From the NCBI GenBank assembly GCA_026552975.1, contig JAPMTR010000063.1, forward strand, positions 1-64,000: a DNA stretch of 64,000 nt, written 5' to 3'. Source of the DNA: Candidatus Methanoperedens sp. (GTDB lineage: Archaea; Halobacteriota; Methanosarcinia; Methanosarcinales; Methanoperedenaceae). Numbering within the stretch: position 1 is the first letter of the stretch; each line of letters begins with the position of its first letter. Of this stretch, positions 43,476 to 51,800 are shown piece by piece. Under the pieces are notes generated by a model. That model searched no databases. It saw nothing but the letters and a program-made list of their open reading frames with translations, and was not told the origin of the DNA. The position numbers and the translations under genes were made by a program.

Positions 43476-43868
43476 CTATTGAAGGTCAATTACTTTTACA
43501 AGACCTTCTTCTGCTTCCCTGGCAAGTTTGCTGAGCTTATCATAACCAGGAAGTGAACTTGCCGTGCTTAAAGCCACGGTTGGTTTATATAGTGATATCT
43601 TTGTTTTTCCTTTATCGGAATAAACGATTATCTTGCAGGGAAGGATCATCCCGATCTGTTTATTTATCGAAAGTCCCTGATGTGCAAGACCAGGACTGCA
43701 AACATCAAGAATTATATAATCGTCAGATTCAATATTTAACTTTTCTGCCATGATCTTTTTTACATCAATGACACTCAAAACGCCCCATTTGTTCGCTTTC
43801 AGGTCTTCTGTCAGCTTCTCGACAGCGGATTTTACGTTTAGTTTTGTTTCTTTTGTGTAATCTAACAT
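43476..43868 (-). CDS. DUF302 protein, first gene of the redox run
   Basis: The protein is a DUF302 domain: an alpha/beta fold with VLSVIDVKKIMAEKLN, the central YIILDVCSPGLAHQGLSINKQIGMILPCKIIVYSD and the ending SLPGYDKLSKLAREAEEGLVKVI. The paired Cys (DVCSP, LPCKI) could bind metal or sense redox state. The ATG at 43868 with GGAGG ahead of it fits the promoter (TTATAAAA at 43907-43914) better than the ATG at 43892. It probably heads the twelve-gene transcript down to 37276. Function unknown. Confidence 0.85.
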   Translation of the reverse strand: MLDYTKETKLNVKSAVEKLTEDLKANKWGVLSVIDVKKIMAEKLNIESDDYIILDVCSPGLAHQGLSINKQIGMILPCKIIVYSDKGKTKISLYKPTVALSTASSLPGYDKLSKLAREAEEGLVKVIDLQ

Positions 43869-43905
43869 CACTTTCCGCCTCCGTACCTTCAAATGTCTTT
43901 CAAGT

Positions 43906-43916
43906 GTTATAAAAGA
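43906..43916 (-). promoter_or_regulatory. TATA-like promoter of the redox gene run
   Basis: On the minus strand TCTTTTATAAC (43906-43916) is a TATA box about 40 nt before the DUF302 start, giving an expected transcription start near 43880. It is the only clear promoter before the twelve co-directional genes, although internal promoters cannot be excluded. Confidence 0.45.
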
Positions 43917-43999
43917 TGTGGTTGAGTTTGTCTTTTTTTTTGCAGATGGATTTTATTCCAATAATCTATTATGCATTGCTGACATTTAACCTCTAAAAT

Positions 44000-44824
44000 A
44001 TGATCCGTCTTGGAAAGATCGCTTTTGCCAATTGTGATTTTCCTTATTATGCCCTGGAAAATGGAAAAGTAGACTCAAATAATATCGAAATCAAAGAAGC
44101 TCATCCAGTTGAACTTGCTCGAATGCTCTCAAATGATGAATTAGACATAAGCCCTATTTCTTCGATCATGTATGCGAAACGCAATGATCTTCTCATACTG
44201 CCTGGCCTATCGATAACCTCAAATGATTTTACAAAGAGCGTACTGATATGTTCGAAAGGAAAATTAGACCTTTCCGATTTTGAAGGAAAAACGCTATGCA
44301 TTCCTGAGACCACAGCAAGTTCTGCAACTCTTATCAAGATAATATTATGGATAAAAGGGATAAATGTGAATATAAGGCAATGTCCGGGGACAGATATTGA
44401 CAGGATGCTAAAACAGGGAGATGCAGCTCTTTTGATCGGGGACAGCGCCATCCATGCCATAGGAAAATACCAGATCGTCGCTGACCTTGGAAATGTCTGG
44501 AAAAGTTTGACAGGAAAAAAAATGGTTTATGCTCTCTGGGTAGTGGGGAAAAAATATGCAACGAAGCATCCGGATAAAGTGAGATATGCACTAGAAAAAC
44601 TGAAGAGTTCAAAAAATTACGCATATAACCATATAGGACAGATCGCTAATTCCATAGGAAAACAAAAAAACATAGACTGCAGTTTCATGAAAGATTACCT
44701 GCATACATTAAATTATGATCTGGATAAAGAGAGTGTAGAGAGTCTTGAACTTTATTTCAAGTATGCGAAAGAGTGCGGGATCGTGGGAGATGTATCATTA
44801 AGATTTTTCGATAATTATAAGTGA
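44000..44824 (+). CDS. mqnA: Chorismate dehydratase MqnA
   Basis: Makes 3-enolpyruvyl-benzoate from chorismate, the first step of the futalosine route to menaquinone. The 274 aa periplasmic-binding-like fold begins RLGKIAFANCDFPYYALENG and has DISPISSIMYAKRND near residue 50, KTLCIPETTASSATL near 95, LLIGDSAIHA near 145 and VYALWVVGKKYA near 175. Methane-oxidising Methanoperedens-type archaea are reported to use menaquinone, unlike most methanogens. The downstream cupredoxin gene is separated by 22 nt; mqnC is 2.6 kb further. Confidence 0.88.
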   Translation: MIRLGKIAFANCDFPYYALENGKVDSNNIEIKEAHPVELARMLSNDELDISPISSIMYAKRNDLLILPGLSITSNDFTKSVLICSKGKLDLSDFEGKTLCIPETTASSATLIKIILWIKGINVNIRQCPGTDIDRMLKQGDAALLIGDSAIHAIGKYQIVADLGNVWKSLTGKKMVYALWVVGKKYATKHPDKVRYALEKLKSSKNYAYNHIGQIANSIGKQKNIDCSFMKDYLHTLNYDLDKESVESLELYFKYAKECGIVGDVSLRFFDNYK

Positions 44825-44846
44825 TACTGTACGAATATTAAAACTA

Positions 44847-45248
44847 ATGGACAGTCGAAGGGTCGTATTATTGTTAGTTTTTATCCTGGTCATTCCCATT
44901 TCAGGATGTATCGATGAAGATTCCGAACAGGTTCCTGTAGTCAAGACCACAGCGCCAGTTCCTGTGCAGACAACAGTAAAGGCATTTCCCCTTCCAGACC
45001 ATCAAACAGTCTATGTTATTATAAAAGGAACGGAATTCAATCCTCCTGAATATGAAATCGTAAAAGGTACGGCAGTGAAATGGACTAATCAGGATAGTGG
45101 TCTTTATGTTGTGAATGTCAATGGTTCTAAGTCTCCTCCACTTAACAAAAAGGATTCCTGGAATTATACATTCAATGAAATTGGTATATTTGAATATTCA
45201 TGTGACCTCCATCCTTCGATGCCACATGGTCGGATAACAGTAATATAA
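44847..45248 (+). CDS. Cupredoxin-domain lipoprotein with altered copper site
   Basis: The 133 aa protein has a signal with lipobox ISGC (Cys-21), a Pro/Thr/Val-rich linker and a plastocyanin-like domain (GTEFNPPEYEIVKG ... YSCDLHPSMPHGRITVI). The C-terminal Cys-x2-His-x2... Met copper ligands (CDLHPSM) are intact. The N-terminal His of type-1 sites, normally in a segment like DSAPHTV, is a Tyr (DSGLYVV). It may thus bind copper differently or be an electron carrier with modified potential. It sits between mqnA and the MarC-like gene. Confidence 0.88.
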   Translation: MDSRRVVLLLVFILVIPISGCIDEDSEQVPVVKTTAPVPVQTTVKAFPLPDHQTVYVIIKGTEFNPPEYEIVKGTAVKWTNQDSGLYVVNVNGSKSPPLNKKDSWNYTFNEIGIFEYSCDLHPSMPHGRITVI

Positions 45249-45311
45249 GTTGAAAAGAAATCCTTCAATATTTCAGAAAGATTCAATAGCTTTTAAAGAA
45301 ATCTTATAACA

Positions 45312-45971
45312 ATGCCATCTGACCTTACCTTCTTTGTTTCAGTTTTTTCCGCGATCTTTTCGATCGTAAACCCTGTCAGCGGAGTAATGGCTTTTATTTC
45401 GATAACATCCCGTATGAAAACAGAAGACAGGATTTATGTGGCAGAGCGTTCATCAATAATCGCCTGTGTCATTGCGATACTATTTTCCATATCAGGGATT
45501 TTCATACTTGATTTTTTCAGTATAACTGTGGACTCCCTTCGAGTGGCTGGCGGCATATTGCTTTTCCTTGTTGCCGTAGATATGCTTTTTGCAAGAACTA
45601 CAAGAGAGAGCATTACATCCGAGGAATTATCTGATGCTGTCCAGAGGGAAAATGTGTCCATATTCCCCATGGCTATGCCCATGCTTACAGGACCTGGAGC
45701 AATAACCACAATTATTTTATATGTTCAAAAAGGATCGGATGAATTTGCCATAAACCCAAATACTGTTAATTTGCTCGTAATTGCCGCAATTCTTTTAACA
45801 TTTGTAATTACTTTCCTCATTTTCAGGTTCTCGGATTATTTTTCAAGAGTAGTGGGAATGACCGGAATAATGGTAATGACAAGACTCATGGGGCTTTTCC
45901 TGGGGGCAATAGCTGTCGGATTTATTTCTGACGGGATCTGGAATATTTATAGATTGAAGTTGCTGGGTTGA
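45312..45971 (+). CDS. MarC-family integral membrane protein
   Basis: The 219 aa protein has six membrane helices and family landmarks: FSIVNPVSGVMAFISIT near residues 17-33, LRVAGGILLFLVAVDML near 75-91, and PMAMPMLTGPGAITTIILY near 118-136. The second half ends MTRLMGLFLGAIAVGFI. MarC proteins are NhaA/LIV-E-like putative transporters of unknown substrate. Same strand as its neighbours, with 64 nt after the cupredoxin and 9 nt before the pteroate-synthase-like gene. Confidence 0.9.
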   Translation: MPSDLTFFVSVFSAIFSIVNPVSGVMAFISITSRMKTEDRIYVAERSSIIACVIAILFSISGIFILDFFSITVDSLRVAGGILLFLVAVDMLFARTTRESITSEELSDAVQRENVSIFPMAMPMLTGPGAITTIILYVQKGSDEFAINPNTVNLLVIAAILLTFVITFLIFRFSDYFSRVVGMTGIMVMTRLMGLFLGAIAVGFISDGIWNIYRLKLLG

Positions 45972-45980
45972 TATGAATAA

Positions 45981-47480
45981 ATGAAGATCCTTGTAGTCAC
46001 AGGGAAACTTGCAGAAGATAATGTAAGAAGATCAGTTCAGGATAAAGCAGATGTTCTTGTTCTTAATATAGAGGTAGCGGCATTTACAACTCCCGCACTT
46101 CTTAGAAGATCTTTGTCTGGAAATAAATATGACCTTATTTTCGTTCCAGGCATGACGGGAAATGATTTTTCAGGACTTGAAAAAGAGCTCGGGATTTCGA
46201 TAAGACTTGGACCCAAGCATGCTGTTGATCTTGGTTTTGTAATATCGTTCGCAGGCAGCCTGGAATTTTCAACGAAGATCCCGGCATGTGAACTTTTAAC
46301 CCAAAGAAAGCGTTCAAACGCGGTAGACAGAGTAATCGAACTTGAAAAAATTGCGATCTCATCAATGATCACAGGATCAGTAAAAATAGGCGGTAATTCC
46401 CGCATGAAAGTAATGGCTGAAATCGTGAATTCCGGGAATCTTGAAAAGAACGACCTTGTGAATAAGTTAATTTATTATGTGGAAAGCGGCGCAGATATTA
46501 TTGATCTTGGAATGTCACTTGATACTTCCAGGACGGGAGTTATGAATGCCGTCAATATCGCAAGGTCTGTGACAGATATCCCGATAAGTGTTGATACCCT
46601 TGAACCTGATCTGCTAAATGCAGCTGTGGATGCTGGAATTGACATTGTCCTTAGTATTAACTCAAAAAATATCGAAAATGTTAAAGACAAACTCAATAAG
46701 AACTCCACGATCCCTGTCATAATCCCGGATCGATCAGATGATCTTGAAAGTCTGTTCAATAATATGGAATTAGCCCGAAGTTGCGGTATAAAAAATATAA
46801 TCGCCGATCCTGTGCTTGAACCAGCTGGTCATGGTCTTTCAAGTTCCATAAGCAGATACTGTGAATTCAGGGAACGAGACAAAAACACCCCACTTTTTTT
46901 TGGGGTTGGGAATGTAACTGAACTCATCGATGCTGATACTATCGGAGTAAATTCCATTCTTGCAGGGATCGCAATGGAGTTTGACGCAAATATCTTATTT
47001 ACTCCTGAATTCAGTCAGAAAGCCTGCGGCAGCGTTTCAGAATTAAGGACAGCTTCGACTATGATGATGCTTGCCAGGGACAGAGGAAGCGCCCCTAAAG
47101 ACCTGGGGATCGATATGCTGGAAATAAAGGAGAAAAGGCGGCGGGAATATGGGAAACTCCCGGATGCTTTTATAGAGGCCAGAGGCAGTGATAAATGGCA
47201 TCTTGATCCTTCCGGATGCTTCAAGATAGAACTTACTGATCATGAGGTTCGAAATGGCAAGTTATATCCTGGAAAAATAATGGTGCGAAATAATAATATG
47301 AAGACCGATTCGATCAACAATGTTATTGCAGGTTCAAACGCAAAGGATATCCTCGATACTATTATTGAGTGTGGGCTTATTTCACGACTTGACCACGCCG
47401 CTTATCTGGGCAGGGAACTTATGAAGGCAGAACTTGCTTTGAAATTCAAGAGGAGCTATTCGCAGGATGACAAATTTTGA
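45981..47480 (+). CDS. Dihydropteroate synthase-related protein
   Basis: The 499 aa protein has a distinct N-terminal domain of about 130 residues and then a DHPS-like TIM barrel: SGADIIDLGMSLDTSR near 175-190, DIPISVDTLEPDLLNAAVDAG, IIPDRSDDL and the region IADPVLEPAGHG. The C-terminal domain (residues 410-499) is special to the archaeal DHPS-related family (TIGR00284 type). Its substrate is probably a pterin of the methanopterin/methylotrophic pathway but has not been fixed. The last 14 nt overlap mqnC, so the two are translated from one message. Confidence 0.9.
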   Translation: MKILVVTGKLAEDNVRRSVQDKADVLVLNIEVAAFTTPALLRRSLSGNKYDLIFVPGMTGNDFSGLEKELGISIRLGPKHAVDLGFVISFAGSLEFSTKIPACELLTQRKRSNAVDRVIELEKIAISSMITGSVKIGGNSRMKVMAEIVNSGNLEKNDLVNKLIYYVESGADIIDLGMSLDTSRTGVMNAVNIARSVTDIPISVDTLEPDLLNAAVDAGIDIVLSINSKNIENVKDKLNKNSTIPVIIPDRSDDLESLFNNMELARSCGIKNIIADPVLEPAGHGLSSSISRYCEFRERDKNTPLFFGVGNVTELIDADTIGVNSILAGIAMEFDANILFTPEFSQKACGSVSELRTASTMMMLARDRGSAPKDLGIDMLEIKEKRRREYGKLPDAFIEARGSDKWHLDPSGCFKIELTDHEVRNGKLYPGKIMVRNNNMKTDSINNVIAGSNAKDILDTIIECGLISRLDHAAYLGRELMKAELALKFKRSYSQDDKF

Positions 47481-48561
47481 TCTGATCAAGAACTTCGGGG
47501 ATGATCCTGAAATAATCGAAATTCTTAACAGGGCATTGAATAATGGATCGCTTGATGTTGATGATGGAATAAAGATCCTGGAATGTAATGATCTTAATTT
47601 GTTAGGCTCTGCAGCAGATACTTTGCGAAAAAGAAGCGCAGGTGACACTGTAACCTTTGTTATCGATCGCAATATAAATTATACGAATGTCTGCACCTCA
47701 AAATGTAAATTCTGTGCTTTTTACAGGGAAGCCGATGCAAAAGATGCTTATGTTTTGAGCATTCCTGAGATACTGGGGAAGGTTGATGAGGCTGTTAAAT
47801 TGGGAGCTACCCAGATACTTATCCAGGGCGGATTGAACCCTGATATTACAATTGAATATTATGAAAAGATGTTAAGTGAAGTCAAAAAAAAGTTCAAAGT
47901 GCAGATGCATGCTTTCTCACCGCCTGAGATCGTGCATATCTCAAAATTATATGGAGCAAGTCTAAAAGAAACGATATCGCGTCTTCAAGAGTCAGGTCTT
48001 GATTCCATACCAGGCGGTGGGGCCGAGATCCTTGATGACAGAGTTAGGGGTTCTATATCACCCGAAAAGATCGGATGGAAAAAATGGGGAGAGGTCATGC
48101 TTACAGCCCATTCCCTGGGGATACCGACAACTGCAACAATGGTATTCGGGCATGAGGAGACATTGGAAGAAAGGGTCAGACATATAATCAGAATTCGAGA
48201 CATGCAGGAAAAATATCATGGATTTACTGCTTTCATACCATGGTCATTCCAGTCTGAAAATACTTTACTTAAGGGCAACTCAACAGGGATAGATTATCTC
48301 AAGATGGTGGCATTGTCGAGGATACTCCTGAATGGCTCAATAAAGAACATACAGGCATCCTGGGTGACCCAGGGCATAGATGTGGCGCAAATGGCCTTAT
48401 ATTATGGTGCGAACGACCTTGGAGGAACAATGATCGAAGAAAATGTGGTACGAGCAGCAGGTGTGCCTTTTCACAGCAAGAGTGTGGATGAATTTGTCCA
48501 TATTGCAAAGAAAATAGGGCGCATGGTGGCAAAAAGGGATACTTTATATAATATTCTTTAA
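47467..48561 (+). CDS. mqnC: Cyclic dehypoxanthinyl futalosine synthase MqnC
   Basis: The 364 aa radical SAM enzyme has the cluster motif CTSKCKFCAFY near residue 77. It shows ATQILIQGGLNPD near 120, the family-specific GGGAEILDDRVRGSISPEK near 185 and MVFGHEETLEERVRHI, and GFTAFIPWSFQSENT near 260. It catalyses the ring closure in the futalosine pathway. The ATG lies inside the upstream gene. Together with mqnA it makes a menaquinone route likely; other steps (mqnB, D, E) are not in this window. Distinguishable from CofH by GGGAEIL and W-S-F-Q. Confidence 0.92.
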   Translation: MTNFDLIKNFGDDPEIIEILNRALNNGSLDVDDGIKILECNDLNLLGSAADTLRKRSAGDTVTFVIDRNINYTNVCTSKCKFCAFYREADAKDAYVLSIPEILGKVDEAVKLGATQILIQGGLNPDITIEYYEKMLSEVKKKFKVQMHAFSPPEIVHISKLYGASLKETISRLQESGLDSIPGGGAEILDDRVRGSISPEKIGWKKWGEVMLTAHSLGIPTTATMVFGHEETLEERVRHIIRIRDMQEKYHGFTAFIPWSFQSENTLLKGNSTGIDYLKMVALSRILLNGSIKNIQASWVTQGIDVAQMALYYGANDLGGTMIEENVVRAAGVPFHSKSVDEFVHIAKKIGRMVAKRDTLYNIL

Positions 48562-48674
48562 AGTAATTAATTATATGATTAGATGTTCAGGGGAGAAATA
48601 TTTATTAATATGTTGTTTTATTTGAGTGCTCGAGGAAAAACGGGTAATTAGTATAGTCAGTTAATGGATATAAA

Positions 48675-48815
48675 ATGTTAGAAACATCGAAGGAGAGAGC
48701 GGAGCTATTGAAAAAGGGATTCGCTGGTAAAAAAATTGAAGAGCTTTATTTAGTGAATAATAAATTTAAAATAGTTGCATTTCCCAGGATAATGGGTTTC
48801 ATTCGATCCGAATAG
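48675..48815 (+). CDS. Small protein, 46 aa, unknown function
   Basis: ATG at 48675 opens a 46-codon frame, MLETSKERAELLKKGF then GKKIEELYLVNNKFKIVAFP, an amphipathic helix followed by a strand. The pattern resembles short KGF-T/A-GK-IEELYL-type proteins of Methanosarcinales that I recall only loosely. It has no clear ribosome site, and the rest of the 268-bp gap is empty. It could be leaderless: TATAAAATG directly precedes it, too close for a TATA box. Doubtful but coding-like. Confidence 0.4.
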   Translation: MLETSKERAELLKKGFAGKKIEELYLVNNKFKIVAFPRIMGFIRSE

Positions 48816-48829
48816 TTGGTTAACTGGAT

Positions 48830-49816
48830 TTACTCTTTTACGTCATTTTCAAGTATCTCGTCCATTTTCAAGTCATCCCATTTTCTCTCACCCAAAACAA
48901 CTTCAAATTCACGCGGAGTGAGGATGGGAACATGAAATCTTTCGGCATCATCAATAGTGATCCTGGGACATGCTGTATTGACATAAGCATCGACTTTGAA
49001 GGCGATCAATTGATCAGGCGTTATAAGATCCATCATAATAAGATGAGCTTTTTTTTTGCGCTCTCTTGCCATCCCTGCAAGCCTGTTCGCAAGCTCTATA
49101 CGGTTCTGGCCACTTTTTGTGGAAACAATTATGCCAAAGACCTCTGAGTTTATCGCTTTTGCCATGTATCCACCTCGCTTTCTCAGGAATTTTTCCGTCA
49201 AGATTTCAGCAGCAGTATTTAAATAAGGGTCAGCGGCAATTACTTTTTTTCCCGTTGCGATTGCCACCCCCAGAGGATGGAATATTCCACTTCCGATGTA
49301 GAGATATTCTTCTCGATCAATATTCGCTGCCGTGAAATTACATCCAAGTATCTGCCCTGGATAGCTTACTCTCATATCTCCTTTTTCAGCGGTTGCTTCT
49401 ATGCCCTTTTCTTTAAGGAATTTTATGACTTCATGTAATTTATGGGCATGCTGCACAGTGGTTATGAGTCCGATGTCGCCGGTACTCAAGAGTGGAAGAG
49501 CTGTCCTGATACATGGCAGGATGTTAGCATTGGATCTGGCTTCGATAAACACAACATTATCAAATCTTCCCATCTTTGAATGCCCGAAATGGAACATGAT
49601 GTCAACATTTCCCGCAAGATTTGTATCGATATCGCATGCTCCAAAACAGGGATTGCCTGAAATAATAACGCTTGCACCCGTTCCTTTTTCTATATCATAT
49701 GCAATGTTAACCGCTTTTCTTTTAAAACCTTCTGGAAACTGGAGCCCGATAATCTTATAGTTTTTTGACTTAATGATATCAATGATGTTATCCAGATCAA
49801 AATCGAACTCACTCAT
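48830..49816 (-). CDS. dph2: Diphthamide biosynthesis enzyme Dph2
   Basis: The 328 aa protein uses a non-classical radical SAM chemistry to add 3-amino-3-carboxypropyl to the histidine of elongation factor 2. The three cluster cysteines fit C57/C61 ([10 protein letters not shown]), C159 (ILGCNFTA) and C283 (NTACPRI). N- and C-terminal Rossmann-like halves follow the archaeal homodimeric enzyme. The gene ends a two-gene run with the S4/methyltransferase gene (1-nt spacing) on the minus strand. Confidence 0.93.
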   Translation of the reverse strand: MSEFDFDLDNIIDIIKSKNYKIIGLQFPEGFKRKAVNIAYDIEKGTGASVIISGNPCFGACDIDTNLAGNVDIMFHFGHSKMGRFDNVVFIEARSNANILPCIRTALPLLSTGDIGLITTVQHAHKLHEVIKFLKEKGIEATAEKGDMRVSYPGQILGCNFTAANIDREEYLYIGSGIFHPLGVAIATGKKVIAADPYLNTAAEILTEKFLRKRGGYMAKAINSEVFGIIVSTKSGQNRIELANRLAGMARERKKKAHLIMMDLITPDQLIAFKVDAYVNTACPRITIDDAERFHVPILTPREFEVVLGERKWDDLKMDEILENDVKE

Positions 49817-50464
49817 TTATAATTTCCTCGCTATGACATATGCTTCCTGTTTTTTTGCCTCTAACACTTGCTGGATCTTAAATCCCATCAAGATGAGCTT
49901 TGAAAGAATAGGCTCTATTTCATTTTTTTTTGGTAGCTTCAAAACCTGAAGCATTCTTCCTTCCTTTTTTAATAAAGGAAATACATTCTCAAGCGCTTTT
50001 ATGGAAGATAAAGGGCTTACTGTAATGTCAAGGAGTAGTACATCATACACTTCCTTTCCAGGGGTCATGGTGAACACATCGGTAAATTCAACCGTGATCT
50101 TTTTATTCTCATAAGCGATCTTTTCAAGTTCTGGCCTGAACTCCTGACTAAACTCGATACCATGCACACAAGATGCGATCTCGCTGGAAAATAACAGGAA
50201 ACCACCAGCACTTGATCCAATATCAAGAACATGATCTCCATTATGGATCAAATTTGTCTTTTCCTGGACTTCTTTTAGTTTCCAGTAGCCTGCAGGTTTA
50301 TCAAGGCCTGACGATATTTCTATATTATCAGAATATCCAACATCAAAAGACGGTTTTGTTATTGTCTTATTATTTACCCTGACATGCCCTTCCATAATTG
50401 CCCGTTTAGCCCTGCCCCGGGAGCCAAGATTGCCAATTTCTACCAGATGTGAGTCAAGCCTCAT
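49817..50464 (-). CDS. S4-domain rRNA methyltransferase (TlyA/FtsJ-like)
   Basis: An S4 RNA-binding domain (DSHLVEIGNLGSRGRAKRAIMEGHVRVNN) precedes a Rossmann methyltransferase with LDIGSSAGGFLLFSSE near residue 90 and VYDVLLLDITVSPLSS for the second motif. The order S4-FtsJ fits TlyA-type 2'-O-methyltransferases acting on rRNA, but a tRNA substrate is possible. I start at the ATG at 50464 (MRLDSH, the usual S4 beginning); the earlier ATG adds 10 unlike residues. It is co-transcribed with dph2. Confidence 0.88.
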   Translation of the reverse strand: MRLDSHLVEIGNLGSRGRAKRAIMEGHVRVNNKTITKPSFDVGYSDNIEISSGLDKPAGYWKLKEVQEKTNLIHNGDHVLDIGSSAGGFLLFSSEIASCVHGIEFSQEFRPELEKIAYENKKITVEFTDVFTMTPGKEVYDVLLLDITVSPLSSIKALENVFPLLKKEGRMLQVLKLPKKNEIEPILSKLILMGFKIQQVLEAKKQEAYVIARKL

Positions 50465-50529
50465 TATACACTTATTATGACTATGCAAACGCATATATCT
50501 AAGAGTTTCCCTATGTGACTGGGATTTAC

Positions 50530-51402
50530 ATGGATCTAGTAATTTATTTCAACGGGAAATTTGTGCCAAAACAGGAGGCAAGAACATCTATATTTGACCA
50601 TGGTTTCTTATATGGAGATGGAGTTTTTGAGGGAATAAGAGCATACAATGGACGTATTTTCAGGTTAGATGACCATCTTGAAAGGCTATATGATTCAGCA
50701 AAAGCGATCGATCTTAAGATACCTCTTTCAAGAGACGAAATGAAAAAAGCCATTATCGAAACATTAAAGAAAAACAACCTGAAGGATGCCTATATACGCC
50801 CCATCGTTTCAAGGGGTGACGGGGATCTGGGGCTTGATCCAAGGAAATGTCCAATGCCAAATATTTTCATCATTACTCAGGAATGGGGTGCAATGTACGG
50901 AGACCTTTATGAAAAAGGGCTTACCGCTATTACAGTCGGCGTTCGCAGAAATGCGCCTGAAGCAATGCCGCCCAATATAAAATCATTAAATTACCTGAAT
51001 AACATACTGGCAAAGATCGAAGCAAATGCAAAAGGCGGGGATGAAGCGATCATGTTCGATGTGCATGGAAATGTTTCTGAAGGTTCAGGGGACAATATAT
51101 TCGTTATCAAGAATGGCCGTATCATCACTCCCCCGACCCTGAACAACCTTCGCGGGATCACAAGGGCGGCAGCGATAGAACTTGCTAGAAAAAAAGGAAT
51201 AGAAGTTAATGAAACGAATATGGGTATGTTCGATATGTATACTGCCGATGAAGTGTTCGTTACAGGGACAGCTGCTGAGATCGCACCCATAACTAAGATC
51301 GACGGTCGATCCATCGCAGACGGAAAACCCGGTAAGGTCACAAAAATGCTTATGTCAGATTTCAAGGAATTGACCAAAATAGATGGAACTCTTATTGTTT
51401 GA
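50530..51402 (+). CDS. ilvE: Branched-chain amino acid aminotransferase
   Basis: The class IV PLP aminotransferase reads [13 protein letters not shown]-like at the start, [20 protein letters not shown] near 25, [15 protein letters not shown], the catalytic-lysine segment [16 protein letters not shown] near 150, [13 protein letters not shown] and [20 protein letters not shown]. It transfers amino groups between glutamate and valine, leucine or isoleucine keto acids. I use the ATG at 50530, which fits a leaderless or short-leader transcript from a TATA-like CATATATCTAAG near 50491; an upstream in-frame start codon (50515) adds five residues. Monocistronic. Confidence 0.93.
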   Translation: MDLVIYFNGKFVPKQEARTSIFDHGFLYGDGVFEGIRAYNGRIFRLDDHLERLYDSAKAIDLKIPLSRDEMKKAIIETLKKNNLKDAYIRPIVSRGDGDLGLDPRKCPMPNIFIITQEWGAMYGDLYEKGLTAITVGVRRNAPEAMPPNIKSLNYLNNILAKIEANAKGGDEAIMFDVHGNVSEGSGDNIFVIKNGRIITPPTLNNLRGITRAAAIELARKKGIEVNETNMGMFDMYTADEVFVTGTAAEIAPITKIDGRSIADGKPGKVTKMLMSDFKELTKIDGTLIV

Positions 51403-51449
51403 TTATAAAAGAAAAGCAATTCCTGGATATGAGTAAATTTTAAATAAAA

Positions 51450-51471
51450 ACACGGATAAGTTTTTCCGTGT
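51450..51471. terminator. Hairpin after ilvE
   Basis: ACACGGA and TCCGTGT form a 7-bp stem with an 8-nt T-rich loop, 48 nt after the ilvE stop codon and followed by CTGCTTTTATAAAATATT. It is placed between the convergent ilvE and a small minus-strand gene. Confidence 0.5.
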
Positions 51472-51492
51472 CTGCTTTTATAAAATATTATT

Positions 51493-51699
51493 TTATATTT
51501 CCCTTACGATATGAATATTTGAGAACGGGATATAATGTTTCTTCCCGGCATTTTCGCCTTCAAGCGGGAAAAATACAAGATATTGCTCACTATGTTTTAT
51601 TTCAATTATATTTGAACTTGTGATCCACCGGTCAAATGTTGTTTTCCCATCACAATCTACATACCTTCTGGATTCAATCATATATTTTCGTTCAGTCAT
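51493..51699 (-). CDS. Small protein of unknown function, 68 aa
   Basis: The 68 aa protein is soluble and beta-rich (RKYMIESRRYVDCDGKTTF, SEQYLVFFPLEG, HYIPFSNIHIVREI), resembling a small SH3- or PH-like domain. GGAGGAAAAC immediately precedes the ATG, and no membrane segment is seen. I do not recognise the family. It is isolated between ilvE and the first metal-transport operon. Confidence 0.6.
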   Translation of the reverse strand: MTERKYMIESRRYVDCDGKTTFDRWITSSNIIEIKHSEQYLVFFPLEGENAGKKHYIPFSNIHIVREI

Positions 51700-51800
51700 T
51701 GTTTTCCTCCATTGCTACATTCTGATATTATTCTATTTCAATCTTACTGAAGCCATTTGAAAAACTTTTTTTTTTGAAAAGGTATCAGATAATTAAACGA

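Noticed and set aside
48562-48674. tRNA or other RNA gene in the mqnC-dph2 gap
   Set aside because: No T-loop or acceptor-stem pattern was found on either strand.
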